From contig CAKUKP010000029.1 of NCBI GenBank assembly GCA_934663625.1, positions 1-31,956 of the forward strand: DNA of 31,956 nucleotides. Direction: 5' to 3'. Below, piece by piece: positions 14,865 through 23,163 of the stretch. The notes under the pieces are model-generated. The model did no database searches and was not told the origin of the DNA. It saw only the letters and a list, made by a program, of their open reading frames with translations. How positions within the stretch are numbered: the stretch's first letter is position 1; every line of letters begins with the position of its first letter. This DNA is from an uncultured Clostridia bacterium. Lineage in GTDB: Bacteria; Bacillota; Clostridia; Christensenellales; Aristaeellaceae. Made by a program: the position numbers and the translations under genes.

Positions 14865-15704
14865 TTATTTGCTCCTTATCCATACAATTCGTTCGACGCC
14901 TGTCAGATCCTTCAATATGCCGCTGGCTTCGGCTTCGATGTGCGCGGTCATGAGCGAAAGCACATCGTGCGCCTCGCCCGCGCCCACCTCAAGATAGATG
15001 CTGCCGCCGGACTTCAAATGCGCGCCGGCTTCGGAAGCGATCCTTCGATAGATGTTCAATCCATCGCTGCCGCCGTCCAGCGCGATGGCGGGTTCATATT
15101 GTACTTCGCGCTGCAGTCCCGCCAGTTCGCCCGAAGGAATGTAGGGCGGGTTGGACGCGATCAGATCGAATTGATCCCGACCGACCGCGTTGAACAGATC
15201 GCCGTGGCGAACGGCGACATCCGCGCCCAGCGCATGCGCGTTCTTCCGCGCGACCTCCAGCGCGCCGGTGCTGATATCGGAAAGCGTAACGTCCACGTGG
15301 GAAAGCAGCGATTTTACCGAAAGCCCGATCGCGCCGCTACCGCAGCACAGATCCAGCATCCGCGGCTTTTTCCGCGATTGCAGATCGATGATCACCGCTT
15401 CCACCAGCGATTCCGTATCCTGCCGCGGGATCAGTACGCGCTCGTCCACGTAGAACTTCAGCCCCATGAAATCGGCGCGGTTTAGGATGTACTGCACCGG
15501 TTCGCCCTGCGCGCGGCGCTCCAGATCGGCGTTTAATACATCCAGCTGTTCCCTGCTTAAAGCGTTCAGCGCTTCAAAATGCAGCTCGGATCGGTTCATG
15601 TGCAGCACATCCTCCGCGATCCAGCGCGCATCGATGGCGGGATCGGGGCAATGCGTGTGTTCCAGGCGTTCCTGCGCCGCGCGCAGCCAATCAGCGATGG
15701 TCAT
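14865..15704 (-). CDS. prmC: Peptide chain release factor N5-glutamine methyltransferase
   Basis: The protein has 279 residues. An N-terminal helical domain (1-75, with the YIL-FMGLKFYVDERVLIPRQDTE junction) binds the release factor. The SAM fold has motif I LDLCCGSGAIG (117-127) and the catalytic NPPY at 185-188. It methylates the Gln of the GGQ motif in RF1 and RF2. The start was set at the ATG after GGAGGAGAGCGAAA; an in-frame extension upstream would lie inside the DUF1385 gene. It overlaps that gene by 14 nt and abuts prfA. Confidence 0.95.
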   Translation of the reverse strand: MTIADWLRAAQERLEHTHCPDPAIDARWIAEDVLHMNRSELHFEALNALSREQLDVLNADLERRAQGEPVQYILNRADFMGLKFYVDERVLIPRQDTESLVEAVIIDLQSRKKPRMLDLCCGSGAIGLSVKSLLSHVDVTLSDISTGALEVARKNAHALGADVAVRHGDLFNAVGRDQFDLIASNPPYIPSGELAGLQREVQYEPAIALDGGSDGLNIYRRIASEAGAHLKSGGSIYLEVGAGEAHDVLSLMTAHIEAEASGILKDLTGVERIVWIRSK

Positions 15705-16626
15705 TTTCGCTCTCCTCCGTAATTTTGCCAAGTACCGCGTTGAACGCGCAGACCGCCACTTCCAGCATCTGCGGATGCGCCTTCGCACACGTCATGTACT
15801 GCAAAAGATTATAGGGCGCGCGGATGATGCGCACCGGCAGCGTCATTTCCGCGCATTCCATGGCGTGAATCGGTTCGTTTGCAATTGCCGCTACGCCCAG
15901 CACGATGGCGATGCGCTGCAGCGCGCCCATCAGAATTCCGGCGGGGTGCAGCAGCGGAAACAGCGCCATCGATAGAATCAGTACGATCGATAGATAGGCG
16001 CATTCGCTTCTTCGGCCGATGATCGGGTATTGGGCGGCGTTTTCCACGCTGATTTCCTCGCGGGCTTCATAACAGTTCAATACCTGATTGATCGCGCCGC
16101 GATACATATTCAGCCGGTTTACCACGCGCAGCCGCGCCGTAAGGCCGACGAACGAAAGCGCGCACAGGATGCGAACGACGGCGACTACCGCGTTCACGGC
16201 GGCGCGCGTCATATCAAAATACTGGCGCAGAAACAGTTCCGCGCCCCGCGGCGCCGCCCACAGGCAGATTGCGGCGATAACCGGCACCAGTATGGCGGAA
16301 ATCCACGCCGCGATGGTCTGCGGGCGCACGCGCAGCACGCGCGCAATCCATCGTTCCGCCGCGTTTCCGCGCACGATCTGTTGGGGTTCCAGCTCGGCGG
16401 ATTCGCTGATTCCATCAAAGAAGCGAACCAGATCGCGGAACAGGCGCACAACGCCGCGCACCAGCGGAATTTTCATTCCGGCGCGCAGAAGCGCGCGCGG
16501 CTCCCGACGGATGCGAACGGTGATATCCTTTTTTTCATTGCGCACCGCAAAGACGGTGGCCGTGCCCGATTCCAGACGGACGCCCTCCGCAACGGGGGTT
16601 CCGCCGATACTGCGCAGCTTGCCCAT
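15691..16626 (-). CDS. DUF1385 (YqhQ-type) membrane protein with lost HGAEH motif
   Basis: The protein has 311 residues. The family opening IGGTPVAEGVRLES (compare GGQAVxEGVMM), IPLVRGVVRLF and several membrane spans are present. The family's most conserved block, YHGAEHK, reads YRGAINQ (residues 175-181), and the later RCGTSF block reads RSECAY. The intervening NCYE and SVENA are conserved, so the alignment is secure. DUF1385 proteins were predicted metal-dependent because of those His and Glu residues. Start: ATG after CAAGGAGGCAATCC. Its position between rpmE and prmC is the usual Clostridia location. The function of the family is unknown. Confidence 0.88.
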   Translation of the reverse strand: MGKLRSIGGTPVAEGVRLESGTATVFAVRNEKKDITVRIRREPRALLRAGMKIPLVRGVVRLFRDLVRFFDGISESAELEPQQIVRGNAAERWIARVLRVRPQTIAAWISAILVPVIAAICLWAAPRGAELFLRQYFDMTRAAVNAVVAVVRILCALSFVGLTARLRVVNRLNMYRGAINQVLNCYEAREEISVENAAQYPIIGRRSECAYLSIVLILSMALFPLLHPAGILMGALQRIAIVLGVAAIANEPIHAMECAEMTLPVRIIRAPYNLLQYMTCAKAHPQMLEVAVCAFNAVLGKITEESENDHR

Positions 16627-16685
16627 GGATTGCCTCCTTGCGCGTAATTGCTGATTTATAGGTGCATCGCGCGGCGATAAAAAAA

Positions 16686-16709
16686 GCAGCCCGTTGATCA
16701 TCGGTCTGC
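16686..16709 (-). terminator. Terminator after rpmE
   Basis: On the minus strand GCAGACC/GGGCTGC (one mismatch, 10-nt loop) is followed immediately by TTTTTTT. It separates rpmE from the DUF1385-prmC-prfA-sua5 genes, whose promoter I could not identify. Confidence 0.65.
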
Positions 16710-16737
16710 CTGTTTTGCGCCGCGAGCCAAAGACAGG

Positions 16738-16774
16738 CAAAGCACCGGTTCGGACATGCCTTACCGGTGCTTTG
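16738..16774 (-). terminator. Hairpin just downstream of rpmE
   Basis: A perfect 12-bp stem (CAAAGCACCGGT / ACCGGTGCTTTG) with a 13-nt loop begins 8 nt after the rpmE stop. It lacks a continuous T-tract and may protect the 3' end or act together with the hairpin at 16686-16709. Confidence 0.5.
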
Positions 16775-16781
16775 AATCTGA

Positions 16782-16979
16782 CTACATGCCGTAGCGCTTC
16801 TTGAAGCGGTCCACGCGTCCGCCGGTATCAACCAGCTTCTGCTTGCCGGTGTAGAAAGGATGGCACTTAGAGCAGATATCTACGCGCAGTTCCTTCTTCA
16901 CGGAGCCCGTTTCAAAGGTTTCGCCGCAAACGCAGCGAACGATTGCCTTGCCGTAATTCGGATGGATGTTTTCTTTCAT
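16782..16979 (-). CDS. rpmE: 50S ribosomal protein L31 (zinc-binding form)
   Basis: The protein has 65 residues. Zinc ligands Cys16, Cys18, Cys36 and Cys39 (CVC...CSKC) define the C+ type of bL31. The CHPFYTGKQKLVDTGGRVDRF C-terminal block, given here in outline, is typical. It sits at the subunit interface of the 70S ribosome. Start: ATG after GTGAGGTGAAAATCC. It has its own promoter and a terminator downstream. The zinc-free paralog is not in this window. It is divergent from hrcA across a 325-bp intergenic region. Confidence 0.97.
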   Translation of the reverse strand: MKENIHPNYGKAIVRCVCGETFETGSVKKELRVDICSKCHPFYTGKQKLVDTGGRVDRFKKRYGM

Positions 16980-17052
16980 GGATTTTCACCTCACTCTAAC
17001 CGGACTGTCAACCCTCCGGCGTGGCTGGCATCCGATTAATCACACAACAGGG

Positions 17053-17081
17053 ATTATAGCATAAATTCCCGCCGCTTGCAA
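17053..17081 (-). promoter_or_regulatory. Promoter of rpmE
   Basis: On the minus strand TTGCAA (17081-17076) and TATAAT (17058-17053) are 17 bp apart, and the -10 is preceded by TGC, an extended -10. The leader is about 65 nt and includes a small CCGGA/TCCGG inverted repeat before the ribosome binding site. That repeat could be a site for ribosomal-protein feedback, but I cannot show this. Confidence 0.82.
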
Positions 17082-17176
17082 GCGGTTCCGCATGTTTTTA
17101 CAAAGGATTCGCAAACGCGGCGCGCCGGGTTTGTTTTTTCGGTTTCCGCGCAATATATATAGGAAGAAACGCGATT

Positions 17177-17205
17177 GCACAAAGAATTAACAATTATTTT
17201 TGTGC
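17177..17205. repeat. Inverted repeat upstream of the hrcA promoter
   Basis: GCACAAA-N15-TTTGTGC, with an AT-rich centre, ends 9 bp before the hrcA -35. It might bind a regulator or serve as an UP-like element. It does not match the CtsR heptamer repeats. Apart from this repeat, the rpmE promoter and the hrcA promoter/CIRCE, I see nothing in the rpmE-hrcA gap. Confidence 0.4.
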
Positions 17206-17213
17206 CGACCTAT

Positions 17214-17241
17214 TGACAAAAAACCGGCTCCGAACTACAAT
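17214..17241 (+). promoter_or_regulatory. SigA-type promoter of the hrcA-grpE-dnaK-dnaJ operon
   Basis: TTGACA (17214-17219) and TACAAT (17236-17241) are 16 bp apart. The CIRCE operator begins 12 bp after the -10, so it covers the transcription start and the 5' end of the transcript. Confidence 0.88.
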
Positions 17242-17252
17242 ATACCCAGAAG

Positions 17253-17279
17253 TTAGCACTCGGCTCCGTTGAGTGCTAA
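17253..17279 (+). promoter_or_regulatory. CIRCE operator (HrcA binding site)
   Basis: TTAGCACTC-N9-GAGTGCTAA matches the consensus at all 18 positions, with the canonical 9-bp spacer. HrcA, encoded 26 bp downstream, binds it as a dimer with help from GroEL and releases on heat or misfolding stress. Confidence 0.98.
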
Positions 17280-17304
17280 CAGATTGAGGAAGGAGGCGGG
17301 CGCA

Positions 17305-18333
17305 ATGCAGCTGGACGATCGAAAGTTTCTGATTCTGCAGGCGATCATCGATGATTACATCACCACGGCGATGCCGGTTGGATCCAGAACGATTTCGCGC
17401 AAATCCGGCGTGGGCTATTCACCGGCGACGATCCGAAATGAAATGTCGGATCTGGAAGAGTTGGGTTATCTGGATCAGCCGCACACATCGGCGGGACGCG
17501 TTCCTTCCAATAAAGCCTACAGGCTGTATGTGGATCATCTGATGAAGGCGGGCAGCCTGACCAACGATGAACGCGATCGGATGCACGATTACATGCAGAT
17601 GCGATCCGCACAGGTGGACGGCGTGATTCGAAGCGCCGCGCAGGTGCTGACGGATGCGACGCAGTATACGTCGGTCATCGTCGCGCCGAAGCTGGGCACG
17701 CTCCGGATCAAACACATTCAGCTGGTGCCGGTGCAGCAAAATCTGGCATTGATGATTATCGTAACGAATCTGGGCATCGTAAAGGATGCGGTGATTCGCG
17801 TTCCGGATGGTCTGGACAGCGATGATCTGTATTCGATTTCCAGAATGATGACCGAGCGCCTGGCGGATAAGCCGCTGGAAGCGGTGCGGCAGACGTTTGC
17901 GGAGCTTCTGCGCGATAATGAAAACAATCGCCGCCTGATGGGCGAAGCGCTTCGGGTGATTGAAAAGAAGCTGGAAACGGATGATTCTTCCGAAGTGATC
18001 ATCAGCGGCGGTTCGAAGCTTTTGAATTATCCGGAATACAGCGATGTGGAGAAGGCGAAGGGCTTCCTTGCACTGCTGGAATCGAAGGATACGCTGCGAA
18101 AGCTGGTGGCGCGCGGCGGCGGCATGGAGGTTACGATTCGCATCGGCCCCGAAAACGAGGTGCCGGAGATGAACGATTGCTCCATCGTGACCGCGCAGTA
18201 CCGCGTGGGCGATCATGCGACCGGCACGCTGGGCATCATCGGGCCTACGCGCATGAATTACAATCGCGTGGTTCCGGTGCTGGAATTCATGGGGCATGCC
18301 GTAACGGAGCTGTTGTCCAATCGCAGAGGCTAA
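17305..18333 (+). CDS. hrcA: Heat-inducible transcription repressor HrcA
   Basis: The protein has 342 residues, normal length. The N-terminal winged helix contains AIIDDYITTAMPVGSR, YSPATIRNEMSDLEELGYL and HTSAGRVPSNKAYRLYV. The C-terminal half is the IclR/GAF-like dimer and chaperone-sensing region, ending GHAVTELLSNR. It represses this operon (and usually groESL) through CIRCE. The start was set at the ATG after GGAAGGAGGCGGGCGCA; an in-frame TTG at 17269 lies inside the CIRCE sequence and is unlikely. Confidence 0.97.
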   Translation: MQLDDRKFLILQAIIDDYITTAMPVGSRTISRKSGVGYSPATIRNEMSDLEELGYLDQPHTSAGRVPSNKAYRLYVDHLMKAGSLTNDERDRMHDYMQMRSAQVDGVIRSAAQVLTDATQYTSVIVAPKLGTLRIKHIQLVPVQQNLALMIIVTNLGIVKDAVIRVPDGLDSDDLYSISRMMTERLADKPLEAVRQTFAELLRDNENNRRLMGEALRVIEKKLETDDSSEVIISGGSKLLNYPEYSDVEKAKGFLALLESKDTLRKLVARGGGMEVTIRIGPENEVPEMNDCSIVTAQYRVGDHATGTLGIIGPTRMNYNRVVPVLEFMGHAVTELLSNRRG

Positions 18334-18361
18334 CCGAAATAACGGCTGGAAAGGAAATAAA

Positions 18362-18934
18362 ATGAAGAAGAAAAACAATCAACCGGCGGAAAACGCCGCG
18401 GAGGAAACCGTGCAGGCGGTCGCGCAGGATCAGCCCGCTGCGGAAAACGAACCGGCGGAAACCGGCGAAGCTACCCTGGAACAGTGGCAGCAGGCGCTGG
18501 AAACGGCGGTGGCGCAGCGGGATGAATATCTGGATTCCCTGCGCAGAACGCAGGCGGATTTCCAGAATTTCAAGCGCAGAAATGCAACCGCCAGATCCGA
18601 TGGCTATGACGAGGGCACGCGCGAAGCCATCGCGGCGCTGCTGCCCGCCATCGATAATCTGGAACGCGCGCTGGACGCCGCCGAAAAGGCGGGCGTGAAG
18701 GACGGGCTTACCGAGGGCGTTCAGATGACGCTGAACATGCTGATGGAAAGCCTGAAGCGCTTCGGATTTGAAGAAGTGCCCGCGCTGGGCGAGGATTTCG
18801 ATCCCGAAAAGCACAACGCGGTCATGCGCGAGGCGGGCGATACGCCCGGCAAGATTCTGGAGGTATTCCAGAAGGGCTACCGGGTAAAGGATAAGATCAT
18901 TCGCTATGCGATGGTCAAGGTGTGCGCGGACTGA
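18362..18934 (+). CDS. grpE: Nucleotide exchange factor GrpE
   Basis: The protein has 190 residues. An acidic disordered N-terminus (about 1-45) leads into the long dimerisation coiled coil with RRTQADFQNFKRRN. The beta-wing domain has DFDPEKHNAVMRE and ends with FQKGYRVKDKIIRYAMVKV in family form. It releases ADP from DnaK and acts as a thermosensor. ATG after GGAAAGGAAATAAA, 28 nt after hrcA. It belongs to the CIRCE-controlled operon. Confidence 0.97.
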   Translation: MKKKNNQPAENAAEETVQAVAQDQPAAENEPAETGEATLEQWQQALETAVAQRDEYLDSLRRTQADFQNFKRRNATARSDGYDEGTREAIAALLPAIDNLERALDAAEKAGVKDGLTEGVQMTLNMLMESLKRFGFEEVPALGEDFDPEKHNAVMREAGDTPGKILEVFQKGYRVKDKIIRYAMVKVCAD

Positions 18935-18949
18935 CGCGCATAAAGGTGC

Positions 18950-18973
18950 AAACTTCTTCTGCAAAAGAAGTTT
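18950..18973 (+). repeat. grpE-dnaK intergenic hairpin
   Basis: A perfect 9-bp stem (AAACTTCTT / AAGAAGTTT) with a 6-nt loop is followed by an AT-rich stretch. It could attenuate or mark an RNA processing site that sets dnaK levels apart from hrcA-grpE, as described for other Gram-positive dnaK operons. Confidence 0.5.
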
Positions 18974-19027
18974 CATATATAAAATAAACCAGCAAAACAC
19001 TTGAACAGATTTCAGGAGGATATAAAA

Positions 19028-20863
19028 ATGAGTAAGATTATTGGTATTGACCTTGGTACTACGAATTCCTGCGTTGCCGTTATGGAAGGCGGCGAACCTG
19101 TTGTTATCGCGAACGCGGAAGGCGCGCGCACTACGCCGTCCGTCGTGGCATTCGCAAAGAACGGCGAACGTCTGGTAGGTCAGGTGGCAAAGCGTCAGGC
19201 GGTTACCAACCCCGAACGCACCATCATTTCCATCAAGCGCCGCATGGGCACCGATTATAAGGTAAACATTGACGATCGTTCCTACACCGCGCCGGAAATC
19301 AGCGCGATGATCCTGCAGAAGCTGAAGGCGGACGCCGAAAGCTATCTGGGCGAAACCGTGACGGATGCGGTCATCACCGTTCCGGCATACTTCTCCGATT
19401 CTCAGCGTCAGGCGACGAAGGACGCGGGTCGTATCGCGGGCCTGGATGTAAAGCGTATCATCAACGAGCCGACCGCGGCCGCACTGGCATACGGTCTGGA
19501 CAAGGGCGACGCGCATAAGATTCTGGTGTACGACCTGGGCGGCGGCACGTTCGATGTATCGCTGATGGAAGTCGGCGACGGCATCTTCGAAGTACTGGCG
19601 ACCGGCGGCGATACCCATCTGGGCGGCGATGATTTCGACCAGCGCCTGATCGACTACATCGCGGAAGAATTCAAGAAGGAAAATAACATCGATCTGCGTC
19701 AGGATCGTATGGCGCTGCAGCGTCTGAAGGAAGCCGCTGAAAAGGCGAAGATCGAACTTTCCGGTCTGATGAGCGTAAACGTAAATCTGCCCTTCATCAC
19801 CGCGGATGCAACCGGCCCGAAGCATCTGGATGTAACCATCACCCGCGCGAAGTTCAACGAACTGACCGCTGATCTGGTTGAAAAGACGCTGGCGCCCATG
19901 CGTCAGGCGATGAGCGATGCGGGCGTTACCGCAAGCGATATCGATAAGGTCATTCTGGTGGGCGGCTCCACCCGTATTCCGGCGGTTCAGGAAGCTGTAC
20001 AGCGCATCACCGGCAAGGAGCCCTATAAGGGAATCAACCCCGATGAGTGCGTAGCGGTCGGCGCTGCCATTCAGGGCGGCGTACTCGGCGGCGATGTGAA
20101 GGATGTTGTCCTGCTGGATGTAACTCCGCTTTCTCTGGGCATTGAAACGCTGGGCGGCGTATTCACCCGCCTGATCGAGCGCAATACCACCATTCCGGTC
20201 AAGCAGACGCAGGTGTTCTCCACCGCGGCGGACGGTCAGACCAGCGTGGATATCCACGTGCTGCAGGGCGAACGTGAAATGGCGGCGTACAATAAGACGC
20301 TGGGACGCTTCCAGCTGAACGGCATCGCGCCCGCACCGCGCGGCGTGCCGCAGATCGAGGTAACCTTCGATATCGATGCAAACGGTATCGTGAACGTATC
20401 CGCAAAGGATCTGGGCACCGGCAAGGAGCAGTCCATCGCCATCACCGCTTCCTCCAATATGTCCGAGGAAGAAATCAAGAAGGCCGTGGACGAGGCTGAA
20501 AAGTATGCGGCTGAGGATAAGGCGAACAAGGAAAAGGTCGAAGTGCTCAACCAGGCCGACAGCCTGATCTATCAGACCGAAAAGACCATCAAGGATCTCT
20601 CCGATAAGATGGATCCCGCCGATAAGGCGATGCTGGAATCTGAAATCGAAGCCTTCAAGAAGGTTCGTGAAACCGGCGACGCGGATCAGATCAAGCCCGC
20701 CATGGAGGAATTCAGCAAGAAGACCTACGATGTGTTCGGCAAGATCTATCAGGCGCAGGCGGCGCAGCAGGGCGCGGCGGGCGATCCCAACGCGAACGGC
20801 GGCGCAAACGGCGGCACGAATGTGAATGACGATGGCACCGTGGACAGCGAATTCACCAACTGA
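19028..20863 (+). CDS. dnaK: Chaperone protein DnaK (Hsp70)
   Basis: The protein has 611 residues, the shorter Gram-positive form. The ATPase part begins KIIGIDLGTTNSC, then VPAYFSDSQRQATKDAG, the DLGGGTFDVSLMEV phosphate loop and VGGSTRIPAVQ. The substrate domain shows DVTPLSLGIETLGGVFT and the typical linker DVVLLDV. A helical lid and a Gly/Asn-rich tail (GDPNANGGANGG) finish at EFTN. The ATG follows CAGGAGGATATAAAA; an in-frame TTG at 19001 has no site. Synonymous codons here look more selective than in neighbouring genes, as expected for a highly expressed gene. Confidence 0.98.
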   Translation: MSKIIGIDLGTTNSCVAVMEGGEPVVIANAEGARTTPSVVAFAKNGERLVGQVAKRQAVTNPERTIISIKRRMGTDYKVNIDDRSYTAPEISAMILQKLKADAESYLGETVTDAVITVPAYFSDSQRQATKDAGRIAGLDVKRIINEPTAAALAYGLDKGDAHKILVYDLGGGTFDVSLMEVGDGIFEVLATGGDTHLGGDDFDQRLIDYIAEEFKKENNIDLRQDRMALQRLKEAAEKAKIELSGLMSVNVNLPFITADATGPKHLDVTITRAKFNELTADLVEKTLAPMRQAMSDAGVTASDIDKVILVGGSTRIPAVQEAVQRITGKEPYKGINPDECVAVGAAIQGGVLGGDVKDVVLLDVTPLSLGIETLGGVFTRLIERNTTIPVKQTQVFSTAADGQTSVDIHVLQGEREMAAYNKTLGRFQLNGIAPAPRGVPQIEVTFDIDANGIVNVSAKDLGTGKEQSIAITASSNMSEEEIKKAVDEAEKYAAEDKANKEKVEVLNQADSLIYQTEKTIKDLSDKMDPADKAMLESEIEAFKKVRETGDADQIKPAMEEFSKKTYDVFGKIYQAQAAQQGAAGDPNANGGANGGTNVNDDGTVDSEFTN

Positions 20864-20892
20864 TTGAAACCATAGAATAATATCGGTTCATT

Positions 20893-20926
20893 CCGAGGGG
20901 ACAGGGGATAGCCCCTGCCCCTTCGG
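20893..20926 (+). repeat. dnaK-dnaJ intergenic hairpin
   Basis: CCGAGGGGACAGGGG pairs with CCCCTGCCCCTTCGG apart from small bulges. The hairpin is GC-rich and stable but has no T-tract. It probably protects the dnaK transcript 3' end or partly reduces dnaJ expression. Confidence 0.5.
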
Positions 20927-20954
20927 AGCGTAACAAGAAAAGAAGGGGAAACAT

Positions 20955-22100
20955 ATGGCATCCAAGCGAGATTATTACGAGGTACTGGGCATTGAAAAGG
21001 GTGCGGATGAAGCCGCAATCAAAAAGGCGTACCGCGCGCTGGCAAAAAAGTACCATCCAGATGTCAACCCCGGCGATAAGAGTGCAGAGGAGAAATTTAA
21101 GGAGGTCAACGAGGCCTATCAGGTGCTTTCCAATCCGCAGAAGCGCGCGCAGTACGATCAGTTCGGCCACGATGGCCCGCAGGGCTTCGGCGGCGGCAGC
21201 GGCGGCTACGGCGATTTCAGCGGCTTTGGCGGCGGCAGCGGCTTTGGCTTTGATGTAAACGATATTTTCTCCAGCTTCTTTGGCGGCGGCGCGGGCGGCC
21301 GCAGCAATGGCCCTGTTCCGGGCGACGACCTGCGCTACGATATTTCCATCACGCTGAACGAAGCCAACAGCGGCTGTGAAAAGGAAATCAATCTGGTGCG
21401 CGATGAGGAATGCCCCGAATGCCATGGTACGGGCGCGAAGCCCGGCAGCAAGGTGGAAACCTGTCCCACCTGCCACGGCAGCGGTCAGGAGCGCGTGGTG
21501 CAGAATACGCCGTTCGGCAGAATTCAGAACGTGCGCACCTGTTCCAAGTGCCGCGGCACCGGCAAGATTATCACCGAACCCTGCCAGAAATGCCATGGGC
21601 GCGGCAAGGTTCGCGTAAGCAAGCGCAAGAGCGTGAAAATTCCCGCCGGTATCAGCGATGGTCAGGTGGTAAATGTGCGCGGTCAGGGTTCGCTGGGCGA
21701 ACGCGGCGGCGCGCCGGGCGATCTGCTGATCGTGGTCAGCGTAAAGCGGCATAAGCTGTTCCAGCGCGAGGGCGATAACCTTTACATCGAATTGCCGCTC
21801 ACCTTTACGCAGGCGGCGCTGGGCGCCGAAATGGATGTGCCTACGCTGGGCAAGCCGGTAAAATACCGCTTCCCGGAGGGCACGCAGCCCGGACAGGTAT
21901 TCTGTATCCGCGGCGAGGGCGTAACGCATCTGCGCGGGAACGGCAAGGGCGATCTGTATGTGACCGCCGTGGTTGAAATTCCGAAAAGGCTGACGGAGAA
22001 GCAGAAGGATCTGCTGCGCCAGTTTGAAGCGACGACATCCGGAAATCAGTATGAAAAGAAAAAAAGCTTCTTCGATCGCGTGAAGGACGCCTTCACCTGA
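20955..22100 (+). CDS. dnaJ: Chaperone protein DnaJ (Hsp40, type I)
   Basis: The protein has 381 residues with all four type I parts. The J domain has HPD at 34-36. A Gly/Phe-rich segment follows at about 75-115. Four zinc repeats CPECHGTG, CPTCHGSG, CSKCRGTG and CQKCHGRG come next, then two beta-barrel substrate domains (KSVKIPAGISDG onward). It delivers substrates to DnaK and stimulates its ATPase. ATG after GAAGGGGAAACAT. It is the last gene of the CIRCE operon; a terminator lies 15 nt downstream. Confidence 0.98.
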   Translation: MASKRDYYEVLGIEKGADEAAIKKAYRALAKKYHPDVNPGDKSAEEKFKEVNEAYQVLSNPQKRAQYDQFGHDGPQGFGGGSGGYGDFSGFGGGSGFGFDVNDIFSSFFGGGAGGRSNGPVPGDDLRYDISITLNEANSGCEKEINLVRDEECPECHGTGAKPGSKVETCPTCHGSGQERVVQNTPFGRIQNVRTCSKCRGTGKIITEPCQKCHGRGKVRVSKRKSVKIPAGISDGQVVNVRGQGSLGERGGAPGDLLIVVSVKRHKLFQREGDNLYIELPLTFTQAALGAEMDVPTLGKPVKYRFPEGTQPGQVFCIRGEGVTHLRGNGKGDLYVTAVVEIPKRLTEKQKDLLRQFEATTSGNQYEKKKSFFDRVKDAFT

Positions 22101-22115
22101 TTGAGAAACAATACG

Positions 22116-22145
22116 CAGGCTCAGCTGATATATCAGTTGAGCCTG
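22116..22145 (+). terminator. Terminator of the heat-shock operon
   Basis: A 13-bp stem CAGGCTCAGCTGA / TCAGTTGAGCCTG (one G-U pair) is followed by TTTTA. It separates dnaJ from the prmA promoter. Confidence 0.85.
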
Positions 22146-22161
22146 TTTTATGGAAACCGTC

Positions 22162-22190
22162 TTGCAATCTGCCGCCGCCGCGGGTATAAT
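22162..22190 (+). promoter_or_regulatory. Promoter of the prmA-rsmE-mtaB-HIT operon
   Basis: TTGCAA (22162-22167) and TATAAT (22185-22190) are separated by 17 bp. The leader is about 20 nt and contains GAAGGAG. With the upstream terminator, this makes prmA and the following genes independent of CIRCE. Confidence 0.82.
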
Positions 22191-22215
22191 GGTATGCGTT
22201 GAAGGAGTGATACAT

Positions 22216-23163
22216 ATGGATTGGATGCGCGTCACGGTGCTGACGACCACGGCGGGTGCGGATATGGTTTCGCAGATTCTGATCGACGCGGGCAGCGAAG
22301 GCACGATGATTGAGGATAAGAATGATATCAACATGGAACAGCGTCCGGAGGGACAGTGGGACATTCTGGATGCTTCGCTCGCGGCGAACATGTCCGATGA
22401 TGTGCGCGTGACCGGCTATTTTGCGGTGGACGCGGCGCTGAACGATAAGGTACGATTGGTGGAAAATGAAATCCGCCGCGTACAAAATATGGATCTGGGC
22501 TTCGATGCGGGCAAGCTGAAGCTGGAAGAGGATGAATTTGCCGAGGAAAACTGGGCAGAAAACTGGAAGCGCGCGTTTCGGCCGATGCGGCTGGGCAGCC
22601 ATATCGTGGTAAAGCCCGGCTGGTGCGATTATGAAATGCAGTCGGGCGATAAGCTGATCGAAATCGATCCCGGCATGGCGTTCGGCACGGGTACGCACGA
22701 AACCACCGGCATGTGTACGGAGCTGATCGAAAAATACGTGCGCCCCGGAATGAACGCGATCGATGTGGGCACGGGCACGGGCATATTGGCGATCGCGGCG
22801 GCGCACATGGGCGCGCGCGATGTGCTGGCGATCGATATCGATCGCGTGGCGGTGCGCGTGGCGGAGGAAAACGTGCGCGCGAACGGCTTTGCGGATGTAA
22901 TCCGCTGCGTGGCGGGCGATCTGCTGGAAAATGTGGATGAACAGGCGGATGTGGTGATCGCGAACATTATCGCCGATGTAGTGGTGATGCTGGCTTCGCC
23001 CGTGAAGCGCCACATCGTGGACGGCGGCATGTTTATCTGCTCCGGCATCGCGAAGGAGCGCAAGCCGGAAGTGATGGAAGCGCTGCATGAAGCGCAATAT
23101 GAAGTTCTGGACGATCTGGAGCGCGGCGGCTGGTGCGCGATGGCGTGCCGCAAAACGGTATGA
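22216..23163 (+). CDS. prmA: Ribosomal protein L11 methyltransferase
   Basis: The protein has 315 residues. An N-terminal L11-binding domain precedes the SAM fold. Landmarks are EIDPGMAFGTGTHETT, motif I AIDVGTGTGILAIAA, LAIDIDRVAV, and ANIIADVVV at the catalytic-loop position. The enzyme trimethylates several amines of L11. The ATG was chosen after GAAGGAGTGATACAT; in-frame codons upstream overlap the promoter. Its stop overlaps the rsmE start (ATGA). Confidence 0.95.
   Translation: MDWMRVTVLTTTAGADMVSQILIDAGSEGTMIEDKNDINMEQRPEGQWDILDASLAANMSDDVRVTGYFAVDAALNDKVRLVENEIRRVQNMDLGFDAGKLKLEEDEFAEENWAENWKRAFRPMRLGSHIVVKPGWCDYEMQSGDKLIEIDPGMAFGTGTHETTGMCTELIEKYVRPGMNAIDVGTGTGILAIAAAHMGARDVLAIDIDRVAVRVAEENVRANGFADVIRCVAGDLLENVDEQADVVIANIIADVVVMLASPVKRHIVDGGMFICSGIAKERKPEVMEALHEAQYEVLDDLERGGWCAMACRKTV

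Noticed and set aside
16980..17045. Known L31 leader RNA before rpmE
   Set aside because: Only a 5-bp CCGGA/TCCGG stem is visible by eye, which is too little to claim a structured leader without covariation data.
17177..17205. CtsR operator
   Set aside because: CtsR sites are direct heptamer repeats (GGTCAAA type); this is an inverted GCACAAA repeat.
18287..20257. A 656-codon open frame antisense to grpE and dnaK
   Set aside because: Same shadow effect. Long antisense frames opposite dnaK are a known artefact and no ribosome binding site or promoter supports it.
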